Positions 32,389 through 43,990 of a stretch of DNA of 64,000 bases are shown piece by piece. The DNA is taken from contig JAQFVV010012496.1 in assembly GCA_028023455.1 (NCBI GenBank), positions 2,422,001-2,486,000 on the forward strand, read 5' to 3'. Each line of letters begins with the position of its first letter. The first letter of the stretch is position 1. A model generated the notes under the pieces. It had not been told where the DNA came from. It worked only from the letters and a program-made list of their open reading frames with translations, and ran no database searches. A program made the translations under genes and the position numbers. This stretch comes from Epiperipatus broadwayi. Its lineage: Eukaryota; Onychophora; Udeonychophora; Euonychophora; Peripatidae.

Positions 32389-32772
32389 ACAAATAAATGC
32401 ATGTAGAATTTGGCATATATGAAAGCCATATTTCTTTAACTATTGTTACTGTTGTGATGGTTTAAGTAAAAAGCTTTCATCTAATTGGCTATATACATGG
32501 ATTTAATATTAGTTTGTTTTTGTTGAAAATTTTCAATCTGATAGAAATCCAATTTGAACTAACATTTATTGTATGTGTGAATAATAAGTAAGCCATTGGT
32601 ATGGCTCAGATATTGAATTACCCCCCCCCCCATTTTATTAATATTTTAAATATTATTGAAATGTTTAATATATCTTGCTATAAACTTTATATCTTTTTAA
32701 AAGCACTGTATTGAACTAAAATCAATTTTTAAAAATATATGTAAAATTATATATTTCATTAGTTTTGCTAAA

Positions 32773-32890
32773 ACTGTAGTGTTTTTTTTTTTCCATATGT
32801 CATAGCATCTGCCGGGAGGCGAACCCACAACCGTCTGCAACCAACTACTTGCATGCAAGGCAGCTGCGCTGACTTCTCGGCTAACAACGC
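32773..32890 (-). mobile_element. tRNA-derived SINE G, minus strand
   Basis: Full-length copy in reverse: T run (poly-A tail), 'CATATGTCATAGCATCTGCC', B box complement 'GCGAACCCACAACC' and A box complement 'TTCTCGGCTAAC'. It is close in sequence to the copy at 29440. No clear TSD was found. Confidence 0.9.
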
Positions 32891-34494
32891 TTGGTTTACA
32901 AAATAGCACATTTAGAAAAGATTTAAATGAATCGTTTCAGAGTTGTTTCTTGTGCCTTATTCCTCCCTTTAGAGTACATCTTTTTAGCCTTTCCCTCCAT
33001 ATTTCTTATTCTTTTTAATATCTTATACCTGTATTTCAGCATAATTTATAACTGACAATAGATATTTTTTAATGTATTTTATTTAAATATGCACAATTTT
33101 CATTTGAAATGTTTTTTCTCCCATAATACTGAGATATTGATATAGAAATAATCGCATTCGGGTTTTTTTTTTAAAAAAAAAAAACTTGTTCCATCGACTT
33201 TGACCTTTTTTTTTTTTTAATTTTAAATTTATCGTGAAAATCACGTGAGAACCTTTGACCAATTGGCAAGAAGTTCTTTTTTTTAAAAAAAAAAAAAATT
33301 ATCATAGAAAAAAGTTACTCTTTGAAAGATAACAAACAATATCTTAGAATGTTAAAACTCAAATATACACATTTTTAATTCCATGTTTAGGTTAATATAT
33401 AATAACGTAAACATATAAAATGATGAAAAAATGAGTAGTCTCTGCAAATTGAATAACATTTTAAATTATATTTATTGTTAAATGTTTAAAAAGCAAATGG
33501 TTTGTTGCTTGTGGGGTTATGTGACATTCAAGTGTCAAAAATTAAATGTTGAGTTTCAAACCAGAAATCTTTTAAGTCTCGAGTTCGACACTCTACTAAT
33601 GAGTTAAATGCACAAAGCATTAAATATTTAATCATTATTTATATTAAAATCATCTAAAGTTAAATACCTTTCATGCAGTACAGCCCCCCCCCCTCCCCTT
33701 ATTGGTTGCTGGTATGAATATATATGGATGTGTTTTATCTGATGGTAGATGTAGCTATCAAAATGATAGAACAGTATAAGTCAGTGATAACTTTGATGAT
33801 TAATACAAATCGTTCATCATTTTAATAAACTTTAGTGTTTAGAAGGTCATAATATAACAATGAAGCTTTTTACATTATTATGATATATACGCGCATATAA
33901 CTGACATTTTATTCACTTTTTCCAGTAGCAGACTGGATCTCAAAACTATCTTATATCTGATATTGATAATTTAAACTAACCCGCAAAAGAACTAACCATA
34001 TCCTTGTAAAAAAACAGTTCACTAGAGATGTAAATTCTATTTTTAGAGCAGCAAAGCTACCAGGTCTCATGATTGCAAATCTTTTGATGAAAACAAAGTA
34101 TAATGTAGTCATTCCAGTTAGTGATAATGGAACTTTAGTTGTCATACATGTACAACTTACTGCTATAAAGGGTCTTATTACATATAGCTTTATTACTCTA
34201 TTACTTGTTTGAAACCCGTTAGGTTTAAGACATCGAGTCTAATTTACAAGTGCCAAAATTTGTTTTCATATTCTGATATAACTATAAATCTAAAATTTTG
34301 GAATAAATTACTTTGAAATTCCTAAGGATTGTTACTGTTGATTGCAGCATATTTTTCAAAATTGCGTATCTTCACCTGAATATTTTGATTTTGGTTGATT
34401 CTCAAAAGGTTTTGGAGACTGTAATGGAGCTTCTGCTCTTATTTATTTCGCTATTACATCAAATTGCTTAGTAGTATGTACTGGATGGACAATA
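32891..34494. other. Long stretch with no recognised gene
   Basis: Holds two T-run/A-run inverted pairs (33160-33184 and 33279-33298) and a C run at 33684-33699. An 80-codon plus-strand frame without an early ATG (33971-34213, containing 'FRAAKLPGLM') matches nothing I recognise. Confidence 0.4.
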
Positions 34495-35050
34495 ATTGCA
34501 AGGAAACCAAGTCATATCATGTGACTTAATTTAATAAGCTTGTATTACAAATGTGATATAATAAGCATGCCAATAGCTCTTAAGCTTTTCAGAAGCTCTG
34601 ACTTTCATCAGTGAGACACTAGAATATTCAAGCATTAGATTTAAAATACTAGGTCAAGCCCGACACTTTATCTAATGTTTAACTATTAAGTAGAAAATCG
34701 AAAATTTTTCAGATATCCATGTCTTCAAATCCAGCTATCTAACTTAAATAGTCGTATAGGACTGAACTAAGTTCAGATACCCCATATATTAATAGATTTT
34801 GTAATATAATTGCCAAAACTTTAAGAACAATAACTATAATTGCAAGGAAATCAAGTCATATATCATGTGACTTAATTTGATTTTCTACTTAATAGTTAAA
34901 CATTAGATAAAATGCTTGAATATCCTAGCGTTTCACTGACCAATGCCAGAGCTAGAAACTGGTCTGGGGATAGGGATGTTCTGAAAAGCTTGTTAAGAGC
35001 TATTGGCACACTCATTATATAACAATTGTAATACAAGCTTATTAAATAAG
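34495..35050. mobile_element. Family A fold-back element, copy 6
   Basis: Inverted repeat with the fullest A termini: 'AAGTCATATCATGTGACTTA' at the left, 'TGTAATACAAGCTTATTAAA' at the right, centre 'CATATATTAATAGATTTTGT'. The left arm has lost GAAA and stem III. The right arm (34934-34972) keeps ACUGGU and UGGGGA, but its core reads CUGACCA. Confidence 0.83.
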
Positions 35051-35400
35051 GTCATGTGATATATGAATTGATTTCCTTGCAATTATTGTTATTGCTCTTT
35101 AGGCTTTGGGGATTTTATATTGCTAAAGCTATTAATATATGGTATATATTAACTTTGTTCAATCCCATATGGCTATTTAAGTTAGATCGCTGAATTTGAA
35201 GACATAAGTATGTCTGAAATTTTCAGATTTTCTACATAATAGTTAAACATTACATAAAGTGCTGGGCTTGACTTGGTATTTTAAATCTAATGTTTCAATA
35301 TCTTAGCACTTCACTGATGAAAGCCAGAGCTAGAAACCCATCTGGGGATAGTGATGTTCTGAAAAGCTTGGTAAGAGCTATTGGCACACTCGTTATATAA
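35051..35400 (+). mobile_element. Family A element, copy 7
   Basis: Directly follows copy 6 and repeats its second half: 'TTGCAATTATTGTTATTGCT', 'GCTTTGGGGATTTTATATTG', then a hammerhead at 35308-35349 and the A 3' end 'AGAGCTATTGGCACACTCGT'. Confidence 0.82.
35308..35349 (+). ncRNA. Hammerhead ribozyme-like motif, family A variant
   Basis: CUGAUGA, stem II AGC/GCU, GAAA and C at the cleavage site are intact. Stem III has decayed (ACCCAU), leaving only the A-U pair. Stem I is ACUUCA/UGGGGA, with an A·A mismatch at the end and two G·U pairs. Confidence 0.55.
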
Positions 35401-37564
35401 TACAGGATATACATGTAGCAGTAGTTAGTTCTTGCTAGGATTTTAATATTTTAGACAAACCAATATTTGATGTTCCTATCCTGTTCAATATTAATTATTA
35501 AAAATTGCTAATTATTTTTTCATTATCAGTCGAAATCAATTCTAAAAGGAGTATAATTCTATCATTAAAAAGATGGGGGGGGGGGTTTGAAGCAGAACTA
35601 TTATATGCATATTCTTTAAAAACCCGTTTTCTTCCATTAAACATTTTTTTTTGGGTTAACACTATAAAAACACTTTTTTGTATGTTTAAGATTTTGTTTA
35701 CAAAATTTAAAATAGGTTTACTTGTGACTTTGTGCAGGTACACTTTGATCCATAGTTTTTAAGGTAGTGGAGAAAATTAATGATAGATGCATTCAAATGA
35801 TAGAAAATGGTTGCACAATACATACTGCCAAAGTCACAGAACAGAGAATTCAATATCATGAAAAAACTTAGGATGACCAAAGTAATTGAAGATAGCATGA
35901 TAAAAGAAAATGATGAGAGAAACAAAAGAGATAGAAAATACTGTTTGCATCAGAAATAATATGCAGCATTTAATGATTCGTCTTCTTCTTTTGGCTTAAA
36001 TTGTAGCCAGATAAAATACTCAACAAGCATTTGTCTACAATAGTTTTGTTTCATCTAATCCCAGAGATAATCAGTCACTCAGATTTGCTTTTTTTCACTC
36101 ATTGAATTTAGCTAATCACTAATTATTATCAGGTTATCGCAAGATCTTTCTATTACCCATACTTACGCAACTGTAATAAAACATCATTCATCATCCAGCA
36201 AAGCTATGGTTATTGTCTGTGCAGTAAAAATAAATGATGTATCCAGAAGTTAGCAAAAAGAAGCTATAAAAATTACACTACAGGCAAATTGCGCTAATTA
36301 AATGCTGAAAATTCAATCCATCTCTAGCCATTACGGCAACACGATGGAAAATGGGTTGCCACTTTATTTTCATTGCCATAAAGAAGTATACTCTAAAATA
36401 ACAAGAGCCATCTTTTATAATATTTGTATACATTAATTCTTGAGTCTATACGGAAGATAATCATTCCTCCTCAAGGATATTCTTGCTTTCGCTATAAGAT
36501 AAAGTCTTTAAGAAGATAAGACGGCCATCTTAATTTCATAATTATATGAGCCAATCTTAAGTGTCTAAATGTGAAAGCGTAAATATATAAATCATTCATT
36601 TTAAATCCATTTCTTATTTTAATAATCTCATTAGCACTTCTAAAATATTAAAATTTATTTTGTGTCAATATAAGATGATGTTAAATTTTGTAAGAATCGA
36701 TCAATTTTATTAGCGTGGCATTAGATTGTAATTATACAGAAGGTAATCATGTCTAGTGCCGTTAACAGTGGTGTTAAAACTGCAAGAATACATAAGATAG
36801 AAACTTGATGAAAATAACACATTTTTCTAACTTAAAATACACAAAAATCTTTATCCCTCTTATAATGTGTGTGATTTACCCACAATATGTCAGCATATAG
36901 GACATGCAATAACCCAAAAAAAAAACCTAATTGATGAGAAATAAAATATGCGTGTGGTTGATTTAAATTTACAGCAAGGATTATATTGAATATATGTTTT
37001 TGGTACATTTATTATTTTTATTTTAGGGTTTGAGATAAATTTCTGAATTTTTTTTTTTGTAGTTTGTATCTTGTTAAAAATTAAATCACATAATTAAAGT
37101 TAGTAAATCGCTCTAACATTCACCTAAAGTAGTTCAGTAATAAGTAATTTTAGAAAGAGGAAAAAATAGGGATGTATTTTTTATATTATTTTTTAAAGAA
37201 ATATAGTAAAGAAACGCGTGAATATAATTTATTTCGCTGTCCTTAACTGTGGTCTTTTCGCTGGGCAATACAATCACTAATAGTGAGTGAGTTTGGAACT
37301 GGATTTCAATGAGGTGTGAGAGTTTCAGCTGACATAGATTGTATGTTTAGGAAGCCCTATTTAAGGATCCCTTTTTGTACAAAAGAAATGGAAAGTCTAT
37401 AAATGGCCTGTCTTAAACAGTCAGCTAGATCGTCAGACCTGATGGACCACTAATTTCAGCTATGGAAATAATACGAATATTAATAATAATAACAGTACTA
37501 CAGGTAAAATAAGAGGCAGTGGTAGCACTAGAGATAGATATTTTTTTTTTTTCTAAATATAAAT
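35401..37564. other. Long stretch with no recognised gene or repeat
   Basis: A G run lies at about 35576-35585. Overlapping short ORFs at 35498-35925 sit on both strands with no family match. I see no splice-flanked exon. Confidence 0.45.
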
Positions 37565-37935
37565 GCTGTATTAAACCACTAAGTAGATCATAATCACCAT
37601 TTTTTATGCTTCCACAAGCTGTGTACACAGAGGCTATAACTCTCCAACCAGTAATGCCATTCAGTGCAAGCCAGAGTAATCAATAGATGCTAGAAGGTTT
37701 GTGTATAAAATCCCGATCTAGTGCCTACTCATCCAATATCCCCAGATTAGTTCTAGCTTGTGGCTTTCTAGGTGCAATGCTCTCAGATCCAAGGCTCCTC
37801 ATGAAAGACACAGAAACCAGCTGGAGATATTGGGTGAGTAGTGACTAGAAAGAAATTTTATGCACAAATCTTCTTTCATCCATTGATTACTCTGGCTTGC
37901 AGTGAGTGACGCTACTGTATGGAGAATTATAGCCT
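37565..37935. mobile_element. Family B fold-back element, decayed hammerheads
   Basis: The arms 'AAGCTGTGTACACAGAGGCT' and 'GATTACTCTGGCTTGCAGTG' are present. Both ribozyme segments carry deletions: the left stops after 'GTTCTAGCTTGTGGCTTTC', and the right lacks 'CACTG' of the core. Confidence 0.78.
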
Positions 37936-38204
37936 ACTGTACATGGAATATGTAAGGTTTGTGGGATGCAAACTCTTCAAGACCAAAACAGAGGACTGCA
38001 CTGATGCCTAAGAGCCATCACAATTTAAAAATCGATATAGCCATTCTTAGTAAAAACTCATCTCCCGGAACAAGTTAGTTTAATAAAACATATGGATGGA
38101 TACAATGAAAGTAAAATGCATAGTGTGGGTTTGCTGTCAACTTTAATATCTTTAATTATTGAAATTTCTCTTTGTGTCAATGAACGGCTAATGGTATTGA
38201 AATT

Positions 38205-39340
38205 CTCTTCGCTCAATGGGCTTTGTGCCATTTCATTATCTTAGATTCAAATAATTCAGAGGTGGAAGGTTTTTGTTCCTCATTGGAGATTTTAACGCAT
38301 GTGTTGGCATGGATAGTAGACTTTGACCAAAAAAGTTTTAAAAGTAATGGTATTGGTGCTGTAAACTCTAATGGTTTGTTATTGCTGAATTTATGCACAA
38401 TACATGGAATGACTATCAAAGATACTTTATATAGGCAGAAAAACCTTGTTAGGCAGATCATAGATTAGTATGCCCCAAAATTAGAATGATAGTTGTATTA
38501 AAGGATATTATTCCAATCATATTCGCAAGAGAATGGATATTCATTCTTTAAAATATCTACTGTATGTATTAAATTTAACAGTTATAAAAACTAAAAATGC
38601 TCATTTGGACCTCTATTAAGGAATATGTTATGAATATAAATAGCTACTCTTGGATTCTTTAAAGGGAAGAATCATGATTGGTTTTCCAACAATGATCTTG
38701 TTTTTAATGATTTGATTAAAAGGAAATGTGGCATTCAATGACTGATAAGAAGACTTTAAAATGATTAGTGGATTAAAATTGGAAAGAAAATATAATCGTT
38801 TGTTCATCATGGTCTTTCCAGATCTTTTTTGATGCAGAGAAAGCAATATATGGACCTAAGAAATAAGACCACATTCGCTGATCATGGTCTTTCCAGACCT
38901 TTTTTTTTTTTTTTGATGCATTGAAAGCAATATATGGTTTGAAAAATGAGGTCACAATTCTATTAAATGAAACAATGGTATTCTGATATGAAAGCCAAGA
39001 TATTTTGAACAGGTAGAAATAATGTTATGATAATCTTTAGAATGCTACAAGAATTTAAATAACTTTTAACGATATATTCATTTTATCTAATTTGGATTTT
39101 GACAAAGATAGGAAGGACATCTTAATGAAATCAGAAGAGGTCTTTATAATGTTAAAAATGGAAAGATTGCAAATCCTAACGAAATATCTTAAGTTTTAGA
39201 ATATGGTGAGATATTGGCTTCAAAAATATTTGAATTTTTTAGGAATATATAGACTCAGGAACTTGTCCCATCCAATCTTAAGGATGCTTTCATTGTTCCA
39301 ATTTGTACTAACCAGGTCTGTCAACAAGATTGTACCCTTA
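38205..39340 (+). pseudogene. RTE-like LINE endonuclease and RT N-terminus, decayed
   Basis: The APE-type endonuclease motif GDFNA is encoded at 38285-38299 ('GDFNACVGMDSR'). After a frameshift come 'SNGIGAVNSNGLLLLNLC' and 'TIKDTLYRQKN', the usual continuation in endonuclease-reverse transcriptases of the RTE and craniofacial-development-protein-2-like type. Farther on are 'NHDWFSNNDLV' (about 38670) and, near 39150-39300, 'NGKIANPNEIS', 'EYGEILASKIFEFF' and 'SNLKDAFIVPIC', the start of the reverse transcriptase fingers. Many stops and frameshifts. It may be the 5' part of the family whose 3' parts lie elsewhere in the window. Confidence 0.8.
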
Positions 39341-39649
39341 TTTCTTAGGAATACGATTTTATTCAAATTTCAAGTTGTTCAGCCATTTTCTAACATTAAA
39401 CACAAAAACTCAATCATCATCATATCCATGGTTGGGTTAGTACTTGTGATGGGTAAAAAACAATGGAATTGCATGATGCAGTAAGATCAACTAGCAGATG
39501 ATTTTCATCCTGTTCCTTATTGATTCCTAAAATTTGTTAAAATAATGTCAGGATTAATTAATGATGATTATAATCATCAGAGAAAAATCTAAGATGTGTT
39601 GATCATCGAAATAGTAGACTATTTTCTGATTTATCCCCCATGAAAATTT

Positions 39650-39955
39650 ACTTAATGATTTTATATTGCTAAAGTTATTAGTATATGGTATATCCAAACT
39701 TGTTTCAGTGCCATATGGCTATTTAAATTAGACAGCTGGATTGGAAGATATATGAATGTCGGAAAATTTCAGATTTTCTACTTAATAGTTATCCATTAGA
39801 TAAAGTGCTATCCTCGTCCTGGTATTTTTAATCTGATGCTCGAATATTCTAGCACCTCATTGAGGAAGCCAGCAGCAGAAACCATTCTGGGGTTGGGGAT
39901 ATTCTGCAAAGCTTGTTAAGAGCTTATTTGCGAACTCTATATATAACATTACTTA
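39650..39955 (+). mobile_element. Family A element, copy 8
   Basis: Contains 'TATATTGCTAAAGTTATTAG', 'CCATATGGCTATTTAAATTA', the hammerhead region at about 39855-39895 (UUGAGGA, GAAA, ACCAUU: decayed) and the 3' end 'AGAGCTTATTTGCGAACTCT'. Confidence 0.82.
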
Positions 39956-40230
39956 ATGATTATTTTCTAGATAATTTGGGAATCCTGTAGCCAGCCTACT
40001 ATTTTTTCATTTCACAGGACCAATGTTATTTTGCATTTCATAATATCAGATTTTGGTGTTAGAGCAAGAACTTGAATTGGATGTTTTTTAACATATAAAT
40101 AATATTCTGGGGTGTAGTTTTCACTCTCGTGCAAGGCAGGAGCTGGTTTCTAGCTGCTTTTAACGCTTTGTGGAGGGATGCAATCATAAACATATAACCA
40201 AAGACGTGAAAAAGATCGATGATTCCTCGA

Positions 40231-40267
40231 GATTTCATTTCGTGCTGAACCAGCACACATCAGTTGG
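40231..40267 (-). ncRNA. Hammerhead-like motif, family D, partly decayed
   Basis: The minus strand keeps CUGAUG (last core A is U), a perfect 5-bp stem II GUGCU/AGCAC with loop GGUUC, and GAAA. Stem III and the 3' side of stem I have diverged. Confidence 0.6.
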
Positions 40268-40320
40268 CCCAGACCACAATCTCTTGCACATATTTTCATC
40301 ATTGTTCAGTCTATATTGAG

Positions 40321-40361
40321 CTAACTGATGAGTGCTTGTCAGCACGAAATGCCCATCTTGG
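40321..40361 (+). ncRNA. Hammerhead ribozyme, family D, intact core
   Basis: Every conserved core position is present: CUGAUGA, GAAA, A-U closing stem III, and cleavage triplet AUC. Stem II is a perfect 5 bp (GUGCU/AGCAC) with a G-C base and loop UGUC. Stem I is CUAA/UUGG (4 bp, one U·G). Stem III is AUG-CC-CAU, three pairs with a 2-nt loop. It fits a minimal type I hammerhead, predicted to cleave after C40357. It is the most convincing ribozyme in the window; activity is not shown. Confidence 0.82.
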
Positions 40362-40500
40362 TCATATGTTTATAATTACATTCGTCCGTAAGGTGTTAAA
40401 AGCGGATAGAAACCAGTCCCAACTTGCGTGAGAGTGGTGAAGTGAAAATTACATTACAGAAATAGTATCCATTATTGGATTATCTCTACTCTATGAATGA

Positions 40501-41485
40501 CTAATAAAAAATATTAAACAATATATTTATATCTTAAGATAAAATCTAGTAAATAAAAAAAAATCTAATTTTAGTCAAATTGTGTAAGTCTTGAACATCA
40601 AGGATAACAAATCATACAATTATCTCGATAATAAAAAAAAAAAGATTTTTTCTTAAATGATTTTCTTTTCTTCTCCACGTAAAAAAAAAAAATGTATGAA
40701 AATGAAGAGATAAACTTGAAAATTGTTGTTTCGTTTTTTTTTTAACGGAAAAATAAATAAGTTACGGAAATAATTGCCCAAGTGCTAATAAGTATAAATT
40801 GTAAATAAATAAAAGTGGATTGGACAAATACAGATAAATAAATATAGCAACTAAACTTAGAATAGGCAAATTTAATAATAGTACAATATGGTTTTTGTTT
40901 ACTATATATATATATGATATAATTATTTTGTGTAAAAAGTAATATTTACACTTCAATACAAATTTTAAATTAATATCTCCATATAAAAAAAATATTTATA
41001 AAAATTGAAAAAGTTATAATTTCTTGAGCAATGTTTTCCTTTTTTTTTACTTAGCCTTGACAAAAGAAGTTAGACTTCTATTGGAAGTCTTATAACATTC
41101 AACTTCTAACGAATAAATACTGTATTACACAAAAATACTGTAATCAGAGTTTACATAAAAGGCAGAAATTGAGTTTCAGGTCATAGAATAGAATTCTACT
41201 AATCTAAAATTTTAATTCATTTTAATTTTTCTTATCATTTTTCTATCTTTTGACATTAAATAAAAATTGTTGACTGAAATTCGACTTTAGCTGTACACAT
41301 ATGATCAAATTTCAACGTTAAAATTTGTCCCTAATGTTGACTTCTATATATAAAATTAAACATAATCAATTTTAAAAGAAATTGAAACAGACAACTCACT
41401 ATAAATAAAAATATTTAATATATCAATCCGGCTTTCATTACTTAATGGAATCTTTTCAAGATGTTTCTTTTTTATACAATCACAT
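40501..41485. other. A+T-rich stretch with no recognised feature
   Basis: Rich in A and T runs. One short inverted repeat near 41066-41107 ('AGTTAGACTTCTA' and 'TAGAAGT'-like complements). No gene. Confidence 0.45.
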
Positions 41486-41945
41486 GTGATGTGATGTACT
41501 GTGACTTCTTAAACGGAGTCGGGAATCTTTCAGCAACTATGCCTAGAGAAACCTGTTAGCCACTTTACCTTCCTTTTCCATTCTCCACCCTACATTTTTC
41601 CTTAACCTGCTCCATCTCATTTCAACAGCATAATCTTTGTCAACTCTATGGCCTTTATATCTAAATCCCTTTCATCTTTTCCCGAACCCAGCATAAAAAC
41701 CATTAACCCACTTTCTGTATAATCACTTTGTTCATATCCATTCTTCCATAACTTCATTATTTGTACCCTTTACATTCAATTTTTTTATGCCTTCCTTACA
41801 CAATTTGCAGACTAAATTACCCATATTTTTCCATTTACGTGTATATTCTCTTGTTTCTAAAGATCCCGTTAGAGCCTTAAAAAATAAACTACTTTCCTTG
41901 CTAATATCATAAATTAACTCGCATCCGTTAACTTCTATATATTGA
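41486..41945 (-). pseudogene. Zinc-knuckle LINE ORF2 C-terminus, decayed
   Basis: Minus-strand relative of 52289-52832: tail complement 'GATGTGATGTACTGTGACTT', 'CAGAGAAACCTGTTAGCC'-like complement of the FLWAQ region, the knuckle region near 41790-41830 ('CTTACACAATTTGCAGACTA' is the complement of CKLC), and the Arg-Thr-Gly segment lost. Stops and frameshifts are present. Confidence 0.82.
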
Positions 41946-43740
41946 ACCGGATTGATATCCGATTCAAAGGTTTTATTACTAAAATTTAAAAAAAGGGAAA
42001 AACAACTTAATTTTCATTAAATGTCTAATGTTAAAAATTTTTATTATTATTATTTAAAACACATACACATTTATATTTAAATAGGACATTTTAATTTTTT
42101 TTGTTTGTAGAATTGATTTATTTTAAAATAGTTTACTTTCACCACTTATTTTTAATCAATTTGATTAAAAACAGGCAAGCTTGCTAATTACATTCCTGTT
42201 GCTTTTATTTTAATCATTTTTAAAGTTAATTCTAAAAGCGGAGATTTAGTTTTGTGTTGTTATTTTAGTTACAATAATCCCTGGTTGGAATTCTTAAATT
42301 GGATTGAGCAGGAAATTAATATTTGCCCTGCCTGAGGCATAGAAATAAAATCCAGAAAATTTGTATATGGCGCTGATCTTGTATCCTTTCTGTTAATTGC
42401 CCTACCATGCTCCTTACCACTTTCCATGACAGTTTTTCCCATTTGATCTATATACATCAATTGCAGTTTTGAATAGAATTCATTAGCTATGTTGAAACCT
42501 GAAGTAATCTTTTTTATATTTCCAATCCAGTAAATACTATAAAAAGGAGAAATACTTAGTAATTTATATTAAAACAAGACTGTACCCGGCCTACGTGAAA
42601 GCCATTGTTTTTATAATAGTCTCTTTTAATTGGTTGTTTTAACAAAGTTTTAATATTATATAAATAAATATGAGAAATTCACAGTTTTAAAATTGAAAAA
42701 AAAAATATTTGGAACAACCCGGCCTGTGTCAGCAAGGTATTAATAAAGCTAAATTTAAATTTTTCATACACCTGCTAATTTGATATGTGAATTTGACAGC
42801 AATATAGACAACTGCAAAAAAATATGGTTTGTTAATGGTGGATTTACTTCCTTTACATAAAATATGCTTCATAATAAAAATTATGGATTATTAAATATAA
42901 AGGGTGGAATTACTTCCTTTCATAAAATACTCGTAATACAAATTATGGTTTAGTTAGGTATTGTAATGTTTTCCGTTTTGCTAGGCCTCTACACGCTAAT
43001 ATAAACTGCGCGCAAGTTGATCAAGCTATGTCAAAAAAGAAGAAAGTTGTATTTCTATTCTAAAAACATAGCTATATTTCCTGATCAACTCGGCCTATTA
43101 ATTGTTGAGAATTATGCTATCAACGAAATCAGCTTTTAATTTATTTAATATGGGCGCCAGGTCTTTTTATTCTAAAGAGTCAACTGAAGTCGTCAAATAA
43201 CGTCTCACGAATAAAAAAAGAAAAATACTTTTACTTAATCGGTATTGTATCATACCGTAACGAGAATTTTTTTTTTTTAAGATTATTATTCCTGGGCTTA
43301 TTCAAACATATTGGCAAAGGTAAATTACGTTTTAAATCTTATTAAACTAATAATAAATTAATAAAAAAAAAAACAATCTTATTAATAACGCACAAATGAA
43401 AATTGCTATTATAAATATTTTTATTATAACAGATAAAAAAATCTGTTTAAGTTAAAATGTGAATTAATAATTAAGTAAATTGGATAGAACACACAATAAT
43501 TCCGACATGAAACATTAATAATAAAATAACTGCTGAATAATTAATTACAAAGTTCTTGGGTAAATAAGAGTCTCTTGATCAATTAAATTAAAGTCTCTAT
43601 CGGGATCCTATTATAAGCTTATTTTTATGAATAGTTTGTAAAATGGTTAACTTTGTCACAATCAGGATAATGAAGCATAACTTACCGGTAAGTTTTGTGA
43701 ATTCAGTAGTAGATAACTATACATAGTTTTTTGGGTAGGA
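41946..43740. other. Long stretch with no recognised gene
   Basis: Short blocks such as 'GTACCCGGCCTACGTGAAAG' (42585) and 'AACCCGGCCTGTGTCAGCAA' (42716) share an 'ACCCGGCCT' motif, but I cannot assign them. No ORF of note. Confidence 0.4.
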
Positions 43741-43990
43741 TGAGTTCGGCCTTTTGGTTATTATTTGATCTTGTGGTCCATTCTCCTAGTTGGTCACGAA
43801 GGCTTTTCCTGGTGTACATCTTCAGGCACGATGTCCGCAGAAGCTCCGGTTCACTCCGACATGCCAAATTATTTTAGTGTAGAGCGATCCTGGATGTATT
43901 ATTGTTATCCAGGACCGACTAGAGAGACTAACAAAACAAGATGTTCTTCAAACTGATCTCTGCCTTTTATACTAGAGGCCCAGTTTTCAG
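43741..43990 (-). promoter_or_regulatory. G+C-richer segment with TATA box, possible LTR or promoter
   Basis: The minus strand has 'TATAAAAGG' (from 43971 downward), an arthropod-style initiator 'TCAGTT' (43956-43951) only 17 bp later (shorter than the usual ~30), then an 8-bp hairpin TCCTGGAT/ATCCAGGA (43888-43914) and about 150 bp of higher G+C. This could be an LTR promoter with leader or the first exon of a host gene. The plus-strand 63-codon frame is probably incidental. Confidence 0.35.

Larger units (their letters stand above)
40050..40500. mobile_element. Family D fold-back element with two hammerheads
   Basis: Head-to-head hairpin. Left arm 'AGCTGCTTTTAACGCTTTGT' with 'AAACATATAACCAAAGACGT'; right arm 'CTTGGTCATATGTTTATAAT' with 'GGTGTTAAAAGCGGATAGAA'. 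Each arm holds a hammerhead (40231-40267 minus, 40321-40361 plus), separated by about 50 bp with 'CAGACCACAATCTCTTGC'. It has the same layout as families A and B despite little sequence identity to them. Confidence 0.87.

Noticed and set aside
33500-33600. Possible tRNA-like B box 'GAGTTCGACAC'
   Set aside because: No matching A box at the right distance and no second copy; a chance match is likely.
33971-34213. 80-codon plus-strand frame after a splice-acceptor-like 'TTTTTCCAG'
   Set aside because: Stops occur between the acceptor and the frame in every phase, there is no early ATG, and the product is unlike any family I know.
35498-35925. Overlapping ORFs of 70-85 codons on both strands
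   Set aside because: They overlap each other on opposite strands, cross a G run, and have no motif or codon bias.
43765-43956. 63-codon plus-strand ORF in the G+C-richer block
   Set aside because: TATA and initiator signals point to the minus strand; no homologue is recognised, so it is not called as a gene.
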